From NCBI GenBank assembly GCA_009926615.1, contig RFOM01000023.1, forward strand, positions 1 to 53,273: DNA of 53,273 bases, read 5' to 3'. A program made the translations under genes and the position numbers. Positions within the stretch are counted from its first letter, which is position 1. Each line of letters starts with the position of its first letter. The notes beneath the pieces are model-generated. The model was not told the DNA's origin. It ran no database searches and saw nothing but the letters and a program-made list of their open reading frames with translations. The stretch comes from Pseudomonadota bacterium. GTDB lineage: Bacteria > Bdellovibrionota_B > Oligoflexia > Silvanigrellales > Silvanigrellaceae. Positions 32,873 to 41,383 of the stretch are shown one piece after another.

Positions 32873-33521
32873 CTCCCTTCAAAACCTCGCCCTTGCCCCA
32901 AGCGAACTCCCAGCGGTGGACCCGCTGACCGGCGACCAGAGGATTCAGGACGTCCAACCTCTTCAGGCGGCGATGAAAATTGCCGGGGTCGATATCCTGC
33001 CCTGACAGAAGTCCGACCAAAACTCTGAGGTCCTGAATTGAAAAGACCTTGGGCAACAATTCAAACGCCAGCGGTGAATGACGAATCCAAAAAGGAACGA
33101 GAGCGAGTGCGTCTCTGACAAACAGCCGGCAGTCGTGCGACAGATGGCTGTCTTCTGCAAAAAGTTCATCGGGTGTCAGCCAAACGCCGCGCGCATCGGG
33201 AGCAAGCTCGCTCGGAATGGCAACAACTCGAACAATCGCAACACTCTGGGCACTTTCAAAAAGAAGGTCACGGTCGTAGACGTCCACAACCCTGTCTTTG
33301 CATTTGGCGGAACTCAGCCAGCCGGACAGTTCTTCGCCGTCAGCCTGCGCAAAAAGGTCACGCAGAACGAATTCCAGAGCCGACTTCTGAAGAACGTCGG
33401 CCTTGAGGAAGTGATGGGGAAGAACCTGTTTTTCGGAGGATGTGTCGCGGCGAACCAGCACTCTGAGTTCGCCTGTATGAGTCGAAACCGGAACAAGAAC
33501 TAATTCTGTTTTTGCGGACAT
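32856..33521 (-). CDS. NrtR-like regulator with a degenerate Nudix domain
   Basis: Start at ATG 33521 with AGGA nine bases upstream; a GTG at 33536 that overlaps the previous stop lacks a binding site. 221 residues. The N-terminal ~140 residues look like a Nudix fold (TELVLVPVSTHTGELRVLVRR), but the region where GX5EX7REUXEEXGU should be (PHHFLKADVLQKSALEFVLRDLFAQ, residues ~36-60) lacks the acidic catalytic residues. The C-terminal winged helix FSIQDLRVLVGLLSGQDIDPGNFHRRLKRLDVL (~165-198) matches NrtR-type regulators, which sense ADP-ribose to control NAD metabolism. Here it is the last gene of a Gld-like ABC operon. Confidence 0.78.
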   Translation of the reverse strand: MSAKTELVLVPVSTHTGELRVLVRRDTSSEKQVLPHHFLKADVLQKSALEFVLRDLFAQADGEELSGWLSSAKCKDRVVDVYDRDLLFESAQSVAIVRVVAIPSELAPDARGVWLTPDELFAEDSHLSHDCRLFVRDALALVPFWIRHSPLAFELLPKVFSIQDLRVLVGLLSGQDIDPGNFHRRLKRLDVLNPLVAGQRVHRWEFAWGKGEVLKGEGLIP

Positions 33522-33532
33522 GAGCAGAGTCC

Positions 33533-35017
33533 TCACTTTTTGGCTTGCGGACTCTGCCCTCCTTGATCAAGACGGGTCAGTACGTCAAGCCATTTTGCAT
33601 CCATCACGAACACCTCGGGGGTGTCAGCGCGCTTCACATATACGGCTTTTTCGTTGTTGTGAACCCTATTTCCAACCAATATTTCAAATTTATTTTTTTC
33701 ACCGTCGGCAGCCGACAAAGTGAAGCGGGTGATGGGCTTTTCGAGGCCAATCGGGCCGGGTGTTGTTGTTTCTCCGGCATCTAAAACATCTTCGGCCGTT
33801 GCAAATTCCCAATCCTCAACGAATTTGCGAACATCCTCGTTAGCAACTTTTTCGGGTTTCTTGGGATCTGCGGCCGGAGCTTTGTCGACCGGATACCAGT
33901 TGCGGTCTTCCTTCTGGTACAGGCGACCGGAGGTCGTTGTTAACTTGGCAATATCATTAAACGAAACGCCGGAAAACACACGCCTGTCGCGAAAAAACTT
34001 GAGCATCGGAACAAGGTCGGGAAATTTCGACAGTTCGAAACTTCCTACAGATCCGTCGCTCATCGTGGCATAGAGTGCGTCTTTGGTCAGGCCTATCTGA
34101 ACGGTCTGAATAACCTTTCCGCCCTCCGCCTTGACCGTCAGAACCGCATTTGGACGGGCAAGACCCAAGGCTTCCTTGTTCTGGTCATTGACCGCTTCGC
34201 GTTCGGTCACCTTGTCGGCCCTCAGCCGCACCCACGAATCCAGATAAAGCCCGACTTGGTTGTTGTCAGCCTTCACTTTCTTGGGCTGGGTAATGCTCCA
34301 TTGACTCTGGCCTTTGTCGTCGGTCTTTGCCAATGAAATCGTTGTGCCGTCGTTCTTGGTCAATTCAAATTCTTTCACATCTGCGACTTTGTAATCGCCG
34401 ACAATTCGTGAACGAAAATCCTTGAGTTCTTTTTTAAGCGACGAAACGGACGACGAAGCGACAGCCAGAAGACCGGTTCGATCTGCGGACACAAGGTACA
34501 CCGACAAGGCATTGAAGGCCGCGCCCGCACCGCCGCCGATGCTGACGTCGCCTCCGAGCCAAACCTTCAATGTTCGTGCTTTTGTTCCTGCATCTTTGTT
34601 GGCTGCAACTTCGACTTCGACGTAGAGCTTTTGGGTATCAAATCCAAAGTCTTTCGCTTCCGTGAATTTACCTGCCTTGACGGCATCGGCGACTTTCTGA
34701 GCATCCAAAAGATGCTGCTCGTAGGTCATCGACTGCAATGCCGAGAGGTAGTTGTTAATCGCATCCTGATCGGGACGAATGCCTGCGGGCTCGCTCATTT
34801 TCCAGTCAAACGTCGCTCCGTCACGCTGAAAAACGTATTTTCCCGAAGTCGTTTTGACGGTGAGTTTGAGAACATCTTTGGTCTCAAAATCTGCAACTTT
34901 AACTTCCTGCTTTTTGGTTGTCTGCTCTTTTTCGGAGAGCGTCTGATCGAGGTAAAATCCACCCCAAATCAAACCGCAGGCAGATACAGCCAAAACCAGC
35001 TTAAGCCACGGCTTCAT
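33533..35017 (-). CDS. DUF4340-family protein of a Gld-like ABC operon
   Basis: 494 residues with an N-terminal signal anchor (LKLVLAVSACGLIWGGFYL) and a large periplasmic part. Repeated segments such as FQRDGATFDWKMSEPAGIRPD, ITQPKKVKADNNQVGLYLDS and GRLYQKEDRNWYPVDK, at roughly residues 60, 240 and 355, are the repeated DUF4340 units. DUF4340 proteins are found next to GldG-like genes in many genomes and are thought to be auxiliary parts of that transporter. ATGA overlap with the GldG-like gene upstream. Confidence 0.85.
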   Translation of the reverse strand: MKPWLKLVLAVSACGLIWGGFYLDQTLSEKEQTTKKQEVKVADFETKDVLKLTVKTTSGKYVFQRDGATFDWKMSEPAGIRPDQDAINNYLSALQSMTYEQHLLDAQKVADAVKAGKFTEAKDFGFDTQKLYVEVEVAANKDAGTKARTLKVWLGGDVSIGGGAGAAFNALSVYLVSADRTGLLAVASSSVSSLKKELKDFRSRIVGDYKVADVKEFELTKNDGTTISLAKTDDKGQSQWSITQPKKVKADNNQVGLYLDSWVRLRADKVTEREAVNDQNKEALGLARPNAVLTVKAEGGKVIQTVQIGLTKDALYATMSDGSVGSFELSKFPDLVPMLKFFRDRRVFSGVSFNDIAKLTTTSGRLYQKEDRNWYPVDKAPAADPKKPEKVANEDVRKFVEDWEFATAEDVLDAGETTTPGPIGLEKPITRFTLSAADGEKNKFEILVGNRVHNNEKAVYVKRADTPEVFVMDAKWLDVLTRLDQGGQSPQAKK

Positions 35018-36714
35018 GCGGACCTCCGGCGAACGTAGATGTAAAAGCCGGAGAGCGCGGTGATAAGCGGAAGAATAAATGCAAACAGTGCAACGTAGCT
35101 CGCAGGGTTACGCTCAAGCTTGAAACGCTTGGGTGCGAAATCCTTTGTCGGAATGGTGATGAGGTCCTTCTCTTTGTAAAGATGGGCAACCGCCAGCGGA
35201 ATAATGTTCGAAGTCAACGGCAGCCTGCGCTCAAGAGCAACTGTATCGAATCCGACGACAACCACTTCCGAGGTGATTTTGTCTTTTCCTGCATCCTTGC
35301 TTGCCGTGCTTGGTGAAAGCGGAGCTGCACCATCCTTGGATGCGATTGTCGCAGCAGGAATTCCTTCAGCGAGCTTGGCCGGAGCATCAATTTCGACACT
35401 CAAAGCGACGGGATAAGTTTTCTTGGCATCGAATCCGGCATCGGCCGTCAGACGCAAATCGCCCTCAAGTGAGAGTCTGTTTCTCTGTTCTTCCGTGAGT
35501 GTCACCGGAGCCGTATGCATCGCGCTCATCAACGGTGTGCCCTTGAGCTTAAGGACATTCGCCTCACCCTCGGGAGCCGCAAAACTCATGGGCCGTGCTC
35601 CGTCGGCAAGACCGACGTCGTTTACACCAAATGCTTTGGTGATATCCGAATTCCTCGAAAATTCACCGATGACAATCGGCGGACGCAGCGGGTCAAGTCT
35701 GCTGAGTTCCTTCCCGAAGGCCGTCGCTCCCTGATTTCCGACCAGCAATGTGGAATCCAGACGAATACCCAGCTCGGCAAAGAACTTGGGCATACCGGGG
35801 TCGCGGTAGGGATTGACGATCAAAATCAAACGGCCGCCGCGTGCCAGAAACCTGCGGAACATATTCTCGACAACAGCATTGTAGGGAACCTTTGCAGGTC
35901 CGGCGATAAGCAGCTGTGCATCTGCAGGAAGCTCTTTATCGTATTTGTGCGGAACAACTTCGTACGCACGATTGCGCAGGAACTCCGACACGGCATAGTA
36001 ATTCCGGTCGCCTTCCATGGACGTCGGATGCTCACCGTTTCCGGTCAAAAAGTAAACCGTTCTTTTGGTTTTGGTGAGGTTCAGAATCGAGTTCGTCAGC
36101 TTCGTCTCGGTAATGCTTCCGGTCACTTCATTGCGGCCGCCGTCTTTGGTCAACAGCACCAGACGGCTCATGCCGAGCGGACGAATCTGCTGGATTAATG
36201 CAGGGTCTGCGAGGCTCACAGCCGCATGACGGATTTTTCCAGACTGTTCGGAGTAGAGTCGGCGCAGCTGGGCATTTTCATCACAATAACGCTCACGCGG
36301 ATCCTGCGACGGGATGCAATATATTTCGATTTCGGTTTTGAGTTCTTTAAGAACGCTGACCGTTTCGGTGCTCAGTGAGTTGATCTTGCGCTGACTCAGG
36401 TCAAACGTTTTGGTAAATCTCTCGCGGTTCAAAAGAGCCGCCAGACCGATGATAATTGCAATTCCGACGACGCTCCATGCAACCGCAAGTGCGAATTCCT
36501 TCGGAGCATAACGCTCGGCCGGTCCGGAAATTATCCGCCCTTCGGCATCACGTTCGGGCCACGGTGCAACAACTGAAACCAGCGCAATTGCGCACACAGC
36601 CAGCAAACCCACAGGAAGCTGCGGAACTACGGCCGCAAGATTATCCCAGAGAAAAACAACAACAAGCAGAGCAAAAATAAGCCCAAGCGATAATTCAAAT
36701 CGGTATTTTTTCAT
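35014..36714 (-). CDS. GldG-like auxiliary subunit of the ABC transporter
   Basis: 566 residues: two N-terminal transmembrane helices (~8-30, 35-50), another at ~75-95, a large periplasmic domain, and a C-terminal anchor (YVALFAFILPLITALSGFYIYV). FDLSQRKINSLSTETVSVLKEL and VYFLTGNGEHP are hallmarks of the GldG/DUF4350 region of proteins annotated as involved in gliding motility, as is RLILIVNPYRD. In Bacteroidetes GldAFG is needed for gliding, but homologues occur in many non-gliding bacteria, so motility cannot be claimed. Two bases after the permease gene. Confidence 0.88.
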   Translation of the reverse strand: MKKYRFELSLGLIFALLVVVFLWDNLAAVVPQLPVGLLAVCAIALVSVVAPWPERDAEGRIISGPAERYAPKEFALAVAWSVVGIAIIIGLAALLNRERFTKTFDLSQRKINSLSTETVSVLKELKTEIEIYCIPSQDPRERYCDENAQLRRLYSEQSGKIRHAAVSLADPALIQQIRPLGMSRLVLLTKDGGRNEVTGSITETKLTNSILNLTKTKRTVYFLTGNGEHPTSMEGDRNYYAVSEFLRNRAYEVVPHKYDKELPADAQLLIAGPAKVPYNAVVENMFRRFLARGGRLILIVNPYRDPGMPKFFAELGIRLDSTLLVGNQGATAFGKELSRLDPLRPPIVIGEFSRNSDITKAFGVNDVGLADGARPMSFAAPEGEANVLKLKGTPLMSAMHTAPVTLTEEQRNRLSLEGDLRLTADAGFDAKKTYPVALSVEIDAPAKLAEGIPAATIASKDGAAPLSPSTASKDAGKDKITSEVVVVGFDTVALERRLPLTSNIIPLAVAHLYKEKDLITIPTKDFAPKRFKLERNPASYVALFAFILPLITALSGFYIYVRRRSA

Positions 36715-36716
36715 TT

Positions 36717-37445
36717 TCAGACTCTCCAGCGCTTGGTTTCAAGCACCAAGCGGCTCAGAAAAAGAAAGCCGGCAACAATCGCCACATAAATGGCGATTGA
36801 TGATGTCTTCATTATCCCGCGTGAAAACTCGGTTCCCAATTCAAGCAGATTCACTGCACGCTGGTACCATTCGGGCACACCGGTTCTGTAACCGCTGAAC
36901 AGCAGGAGAATGATAAAGAATACTGTCCCGAGGTAGCTGATCACGGCATTCTGGGTGAGCGAAGAAACAAACAGGCCGATTGCGGCAATTGCAGCGATGT
37001 TCAACAGCATTCCGAGAAAGCCTGAACTCAGCACCTTGAAATCAGGTTCCGCAAAAACGGCCGCAAACAGCGGATAAACCAGCAGCAAAGCGCAAATTAC
37101 GGTGAAATAAAACATCACTCCGAGAAATTTTCCGCCGATAATTTCGCCCGAAGTAATCGGTGCTGCAGCATGCAGGCGGAAGGTTCCCTGAGCGAGTTCT
37201 TCGGTCATAACCCGCATCGTAAAGATCGGTACGACAAAGATATTGATGTAGTTCAAAAAGCCGATAAGACTGCCCATGATGTCAGCCACCGGATCGACAG
37301 CCTCCCCGCGGGTGAGCATTTGGCTTGTCACGATACTGAAAAGCAGTCCCGAAACGAGAAAAAGAATACAAGCAGCGATCCATCCTACGGGAGTACCCAG
37401 AAAACCGCGGAAGTCGCGTTGGGCAATTGTAAATGCGGCTCTCAT
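36717..37445 (-). CDS. ABC-2 type permease, GldF-like
   Basis: 242 residues with six predicted helices, of the ABC-2 family: FTIAQRDFRGFLGTPVGWIAACILFLVSGLLF (residues ~5-36), FTMRVMTEELAQGTFRLHAAAPIT (the conserved MTEE-xxGT loop), FLGVMFYFTVICALLLV and a C-terminal helix. It would pair with the ATPase upstream (ATGA overlap) as a heterodimeric or homodimeric transmembrane part. Substrate unknown. Confidence 0.9.
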   Translation of the reverse strand: MRAAFTIAQRDFRGFLGTPVGWIAACILFLVSGLLFSIVTSQMLTRGEAVDPVADIMGSLIGFLNYINIFVVPIFTMRVMTEELAQGTFRLHAAAPITSGEIIGGKFLGVMFYFTVICALLLVYPLFAAVFAEPDFKVLSSGFLGMLLNIAAIAAIGLFVSSLTQNAVISYLGTVFFIILLLFSGYRTGVPEWYQRAVNLLELGTEFSRGIMKTSSIAIYVAIVAGFLFLSRLVLETKRWRV

Positions 37446-38401
37446 TGCTGCGCTCCTTCAAAAGAATTTTGATTTTTGATGGCGTTGAAAAAGAGCGATT
37501 CAAGTCCGGTGCGGTGCTCCTGAACAAAGGCAAGCCCGAAGCCCTGCTGCATCAGCTGATTGTTGACCTGCGCCAGATTGGCGGTCTTGGCATCGCCGTA
37601 AAAATCGTCCTTGAAATCGATCATCAGACAATTTTGTCTGTCAGCAAACACTTCGGCTTTGGATACGAAAGTTCTTTCCTTAAACCATTTGAGCGCATTT
37701 TCGGGTTTATCGGAAAAAGAATAGAGCAGCGAAGGTTTGCTGCTTCCCGTATCCGCCAGACTCGACTGCGCGGCAATCTGCCCCTGATTGATGATAATCA
37801 CATCATCACAGGTCGCCTGAACCTCGGAAAGGATGTGCGAACTGAGGATCACGGTTCTGTCTTTTGCAAGCTTGCGGATGAGTCCGCGAATCAACACAAT
37901 TTGATTGGGATCGAGACCTTCAGTCGGCTCATCAAGGATGAGCACCTTCGGCTGGTGAACCAAGGCAGAACACAGCGCGACTCGCTGGCGATAGCCTTTC
38001 GAAAGGTTTCCGATAAGGCGCGAAGCAACATCTGTCACGTCGCAGTCGGTCATCACCCTGTCGACGGCAGCTTTTCTGTCGGCCGAAGAAATCTTTCGAA
38101 GCTTTGCAACAAAAGTCACAAAATCAACAACGGTCATTTCTTTATACAGCGGCGGGTTGTCAGGCAGGTACCCGACAATTTCCTTAACTTCGCGTGTTTG
38201 AGTCACAACGTCCAGACCGCAAACTTTAGCCGTCCCGTCGCTCGGCCCGAGCAAACCGGCAAGTATGTCCATCGTGGTCGATTTGCCGGCCCCGTTGGGT
38301 CCCAGAAAACCGCAGACCCGTCCCACACCCACTGAAAAGTTGAGACCGTGCAAAACCTTCCGCTCTCCATAGAGCTTCACAAGGTCCTTTACCTCAATCA
38401 T
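37442..38401 (-). CDS. ABC transporter ATPase, GldA-like
   Basis: 319 residues. Walker A GPNGAGKST, Q-loop region GYLPDNPPLYKEMTV, signature LSKGYRQRVAL, Walker B VLILDEPTEGLD and the switch histidine in LSSHILSEV are all intact. The first gene of the operon ATPase-permease-GldG-DUF4340-NrtR. SD TAGGAGGA lies five bases before ATG. The C-terminal ~85 residues beyond the nucleotide-binding domain (LLYSFSDKPENALKWF) are typical of ABC-2 exporters' ATPases. Confidence 0.93.
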   Translation of the reverse strand: MIEVKDLVKLYGERKVLHGLNFSVGVGRVCGFLGPNGAGKSTTMDILAGLLGPSDGTAKVCGLDVVTQTREVKEIVGYLPDNPPLYKEMTVVDFVTFVAKLRKISSADRKAAVDRVMTDCDVTDVASRLIGNLSKGYRQRVALCSALVHQPKVLILDEPTEGLDPNQIVLIRGLIRKLAKDRTVILSSHILSEVQATCDDVIIINQGQIAAQSSLADTGSSKPSLLYSFSDKPENALKWFKERTFVSKAEVFADRQNCLMIDFKDDFYGDAKTANLAQVNNQLMQQGFGLAFVQEHRTGLESLFFNAIKNQNSFEGAQQ

Positions 38402-38593
38402 TGATCCTCCTAACCAAAGAAAACCTTAGGTGAGCTTTGCTTTACATAGAGTTTTTCCAAAGCGCGGCGGATTATACGCCCTCATCGAATTATCAGTCAA
38501 ATTTACAACATGGGATCCGGTGCCCATCGAGCGACACCTCAATGCTCAGGTAAACTGGGGACGGTTCCCACGCTCATTATCAGGGTAACAAAT

Positions 38594-39091
38594 ATGAACA
38601 GGCGCAAATTCGGCGATAGGTCACTCTCCAAGCAGGTCGCAGAGCTTAACAAAAGAGCAGTTGCGCAAAACAAAGTCGTCAGCCTTGATGACTACCGCGC
38701 AGCGTCCCGTCGCCTCGAGAGCAAGACGATTCTCGTTGTTGACGATGAACTTGTGATGAGAAACGCCATCAAGAGAATCTTTGAAAAAGACAATTATCGG
38801 GTCCTCGTTGCCAAAGACGCAATGGAGCTGACCAAAATCATCGAAGACACGCGCATCGATCTCATCCTGCTTGATATCAATCTTCCGTGGGTTGACGGCT
38901 ATGAACTGTGCGGCCTGCTGAAGTCCAAACCCATGCTTAAGGATTTGCCGGTTGCATTTATCTCTGGCAATAAAACCGAGGAAGACATCCGCCGCGGCTT
39001 TGAAGCCGGCTGCGACGAGTACATCACCAAGCCGTTTGATGTTGATGAAATCCAGCGCACTGTGCGCGATCTTCTGAACCGGACGGCCTGA
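38594..39091 (+). CDS. Single-domain response regulator with an N-terminal extension
   Basis: Start at ATG 38594 (MNRRKFGDRSLSKQVAEL); 165 residues. After a ~42-residue basic, coiled extension comes a complete receiver domain: acidic pair in LVVDDELVM, phosphoacceptor Asp94 in LLDINLPWVDG, Thr/Ser switch in AFISGNKT and Lys in YITKPFD. No output domain follows, so it must signal by protein contact, as CheY-like proteins do. The next gene, an aspartokinase, begins eight bases downstream. Confidence 0.9.
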   Translation: MNRRKFGDRSLSKQVAELNKRAVAQNKVVSLDDYRAASRRLESKTILVVDDELVMRNAIKRIFEKDNYRVLVAKDAMELTKIIEDTRIDLILLDINLPWVDGYELCGLLKSKPMLKDLPVAFISGNKTEEDIRRGFEAGCDEYITKPFDVDEIQRTVRDLLNRTA

Positions 39092-39099
39092 CGGCGACG

Positions 39100-39903
39100 A
39101 TGACCAGTCTCAATTACAGTCTTGTCCTTAAATTCGGGGGAGCTGCTGTCAGCTCCCCCGAGCGTTTCACTGAGATTGCCGAAATTATCAGGTTACGTGC
39201 ACAAACCGGTGTGCCGCTGGTTGTTGTTGTCAGCGCGATGGGCGAAACAACGGACGAACTCATTGCACTTGCGCACAAGGTGCATCCCGCTCCTCCCAAG
39301 CGCGAACTGGATATGTTGCTGTCCGTCGGCGAAAGAATCAGCATATCTTTGCTTGCGATGGCACTGGATCGCGCAGGCTTGTCGGCTGTCAGTTTCACCG
39401 GCAGCCAGAGCGGCATCATTACAAGCACCGAACATGCAGACGCACGAATTATTGAAGTCCGGCCGCAGAGAATCATCAAATGTCTCGGAGAGGGAAAAAT
39501 CGCTATTGTCGCGGGCTTTCAGGGCATGAGCCTCAAGTCGGGCGACATTACCACCCTCGGACGCGGAGGTTCGGACACCACGGCAGTCGCACTTGCAGCA
39601 GCACTGCAGGCCCGCCACGTTGAGTTTTTCAAAGATGTGCAGGGCATTTTCAGCAAGGATCCGAAACAGCATCCGGACGCCCAAAAATTCGCACACCTGA
39701 GTTTTGCCGAAGCCTTGCAAATCACCCGCGCAGGAGCGCAGGTTCTTCAGCCCAGATGCATTGAGATTGCCGAACGGAACAATATCCCGCTTTGGGTTCT
39801 GCCCTTTGACTTCAGGAACACGGCTGACACAAGCGGCACTTGGATTGGAGAGCGGTCCGTACACCACGGAATACGCTCTGAACTGCCAAAATTCGAAGAC
39901 TGA
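39100..39903 (+). CDS. Aspartokinase lacking ACT domains
   Basis: 267 residues covering only the amino-acid-kinase domain: LKFGGAAV at the N-terminus (canonical KFGGTSV, here with AA in place of TS), VVVSAMGETTDELI, LSVGERISISLLA, GRGGSDTTAVALAAAL, KDVQGIFSKDPK and the end motif GAQVLQPRCIEIA. It ends with WIGERSVHHG, where the ~130-residue regulatory ACT pair would normally begin. It should phosphorylate aspartate if active, but without the usual lysine or threonine feedback. The frame is intact, so it is not a simple truncation of a running frame. ATG follows the receiver gene by eight bases. Confidence 0.85.
   Translation: MTSLNYSLVLKFGGAAVSSPERFTEIAEIIRLRAQTGVPLVVVVSAMGETTDELIALAHKVHPAPPKRELDMLLSVGERISISLLAMALDRAGLSAVSFTGSQSGIITSTEHADARIIEVRPQRIIKCLGEGKIAIVAGFQGMSLKSGDITTLGRGGSDTTAVALAAALQARHVEFFKDVQGIFSKDPKQHPDAQKFAHLSFAEALQITRAGAQVLQPRCIEIAERNNIPLWVLPFDFRNTADTSGTWIGERSVHHGIRSELPKFED
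39134..39161 (+). repeat. Perfect 12-bp hairpin inside the aspartokinase 5' coding region
   Basis: TCGGGGGAGCTG-CTGT-CAGCTCCCCCGA: 12 perfect pairs around a tetraloop, covering codons about 12-21. No T-run follows, so it is not a standard terminator. Possibly a translation-elongation or regulatory structure. Confidence 0.6.
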
Positions 39904-40011
39904 ATTGAGCTCATCTTCCGCGATTTAAAGACAAGCAAAGATTTCTGCGCGACGCCGGAACGGGCCGATTGTCCGGATTTCAGGAATGCATGCGCCGGAA
40001 AACGCTTTTGA

Positions 40012-41235
40012 CTAATTCAGCAGACTTTGGGCTGAGTTCAGCAGTGCCTTTTTTAAATTCATGTCATTTTCTTTTTCCGCAAGTCCAAGCAGCCAGATTC
40101 GGGTTTCTTTTGATTGCACGTCACTGAAGTGAAAGTGCATCAGCAATTCAAGAGCTCTGCTGCGAATCAAAGATGATTCCTCTTTGTTGTTTGAAAGAAT
40201 TTTGCGCGCCGCGTTCAACACAGCCTCACTCAGCGGCCGATGCACAAGGGAATCCATGACCCGCACTCTGACTTCGGCATTCTCTTCGCTGTTCAATATC
40301 TCCAGAAGCCGTTTTTCAGCATTGTCACTGCCGATAAAACGCAGGGCCATAACAGCTTCGGCGCGAACATCATGACGCTGATGTTTTGTCATCGCAAGAA
40401 CAGGCTCTGCCGCAGACGGAAGTCCTGAATTACCGAGGACTGCAAGAGCCATTTTAATTTCTTCGATTCCCGAATTGCGGTCTGCAAGCACACCTGAGTA
40501 ATTGGAGACAAGCTTGTCGCTGCGATCAGGTTGGGTTTTCGACAAAGTATAAGCGCTGCTCCCCAGCGCGAGCGCAGCCGTTGAAGAAAAATCTCCCTGT
40601 GCATCGCGGGCCGTTGCGGTCAGGTAGTCCAATGTTTCCTGAAGAGGATAAGCAACACCCCCAAGAACAGGAACCATGGCAGAAAACATCCTCCAGTCCG
40701 CAGGACGCTCATTCAGCAAATCTATAAAAACATTTTGAACCGCCTGCACAGGAACTGCACCTGCGGCGGCAGCCAATGCTGCGAAGGCATCGCTCTCGGG
40801 AGCAATTTCTCTCAAAAGTACGGCAAGTGAATCAAGCCGCGGATCCAAAGCACCGAGTGCCATCAGTTTATTTTTAAATTGGTCAAGTGCACGGTTTCGC
40901 TCCGTCACATTGGAAGAACTCACCTTCTGTGCAAGTTCGGCAGCATCGAACTGCAATTCGGCAGGCAAAGCCGCCGCATTCTTTTTTCGGACGGCGGATA
41001 TCGAATTTTGTTCAACCGTTGATGAAATCACGGACCCAACCGGCGCAACCCTCTGCGCCCTCTCCCTGTCCGGTGCGGCATCAGTCTTCCCTTGACGCGC
41101 AGCTTCGGTTGAATCCTTCGGACTGCGCGTGAGCACAGCGGTCAAAATTGCAAAAACAGAAAAGATCAACAACGGCAGAATCCATCTGCTTTGCTGACGG
41201 CCGATCCGGCCCTGCTGCCTGTTGATTGGAGCCAT
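40012..41235 (-). CDS. Membrane-anchored HEAT-repeat-like protein
   Basis: 407 residues. A basic N-terminus (MAPINRQQGRIGRQQSR) leads to one transmembrane helix (~18-37), then a disordered linker to ~95 and helical repeats to the end. Units such as DVRAEAVMALRFIGSDNAEKRLLEILNSEENAEVRVRVMDSL (about residues 285-325) are HEAT/PBS-lyase-type repeats. The soluble part is predicted to be periplasmic if the anchor follows the positive-inside rule. Scaffold or adaptor role inferred. GGGGATC lies upstream of the ATG. Confidence 0.75.
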   Translation of the reverse strand: MAPINRQQGRIGRQQSRWILPLLIFSVFAILTAVLTRSPKDSTEAARQGKTDAAPDRERAQRVAPVGSVISSTVEQNSISAVRKKNAAALPAELQFDAAELAQKVSSSNVTERNRALDQFKNKLMALGALDPRLDSLAVLLREIAPESDAFAALAAAAGAVPVQAVQNVFIDLLNERPADWRMFSAMVPVLGGVAYPLQETLDYLTATARDAQGDFSSTAALALGSSAYTLSKTQPDRSDKLVSNYSGVLADRNSGIEEIKMALAVLGNSGLPSAAEPVLAMTKHQRHDVRAEAVMALRFIGSDNAEKRLLEILNSEENAEVRVRVMDSLVHRPLSEAVLNAARKILSNNKEESSLIRSRALELLMHFHFSDVQSKETRIWLLGLAEKENDMNLKKALLNSAQSLLN

Positions 41236-41383
41236 TGGAGCCGATCCCCTCTAATCTCCGGCAAAACTCTTACAATTTAAGAGGCCTCAGGTTGCCACAG
41301 TTCGAATGAAACAGTAAGCTCCCTCCAGAAGTGCCATAGGTATTTGAATTTGTGAATATTTTTGTCACACGGGAGGAGCAGCC

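Noticed and set aside
33533..38401. Gliding motility operon
   Set aside because: The Gld-like families occur in many non-gliding bacteria, and no other gliding gene is present.
39134..39161. Transcription terminator inside the aspartokinase
   Set aside because: The stem is strong but no T-run follows, and the gene continues intact for 250 codons.
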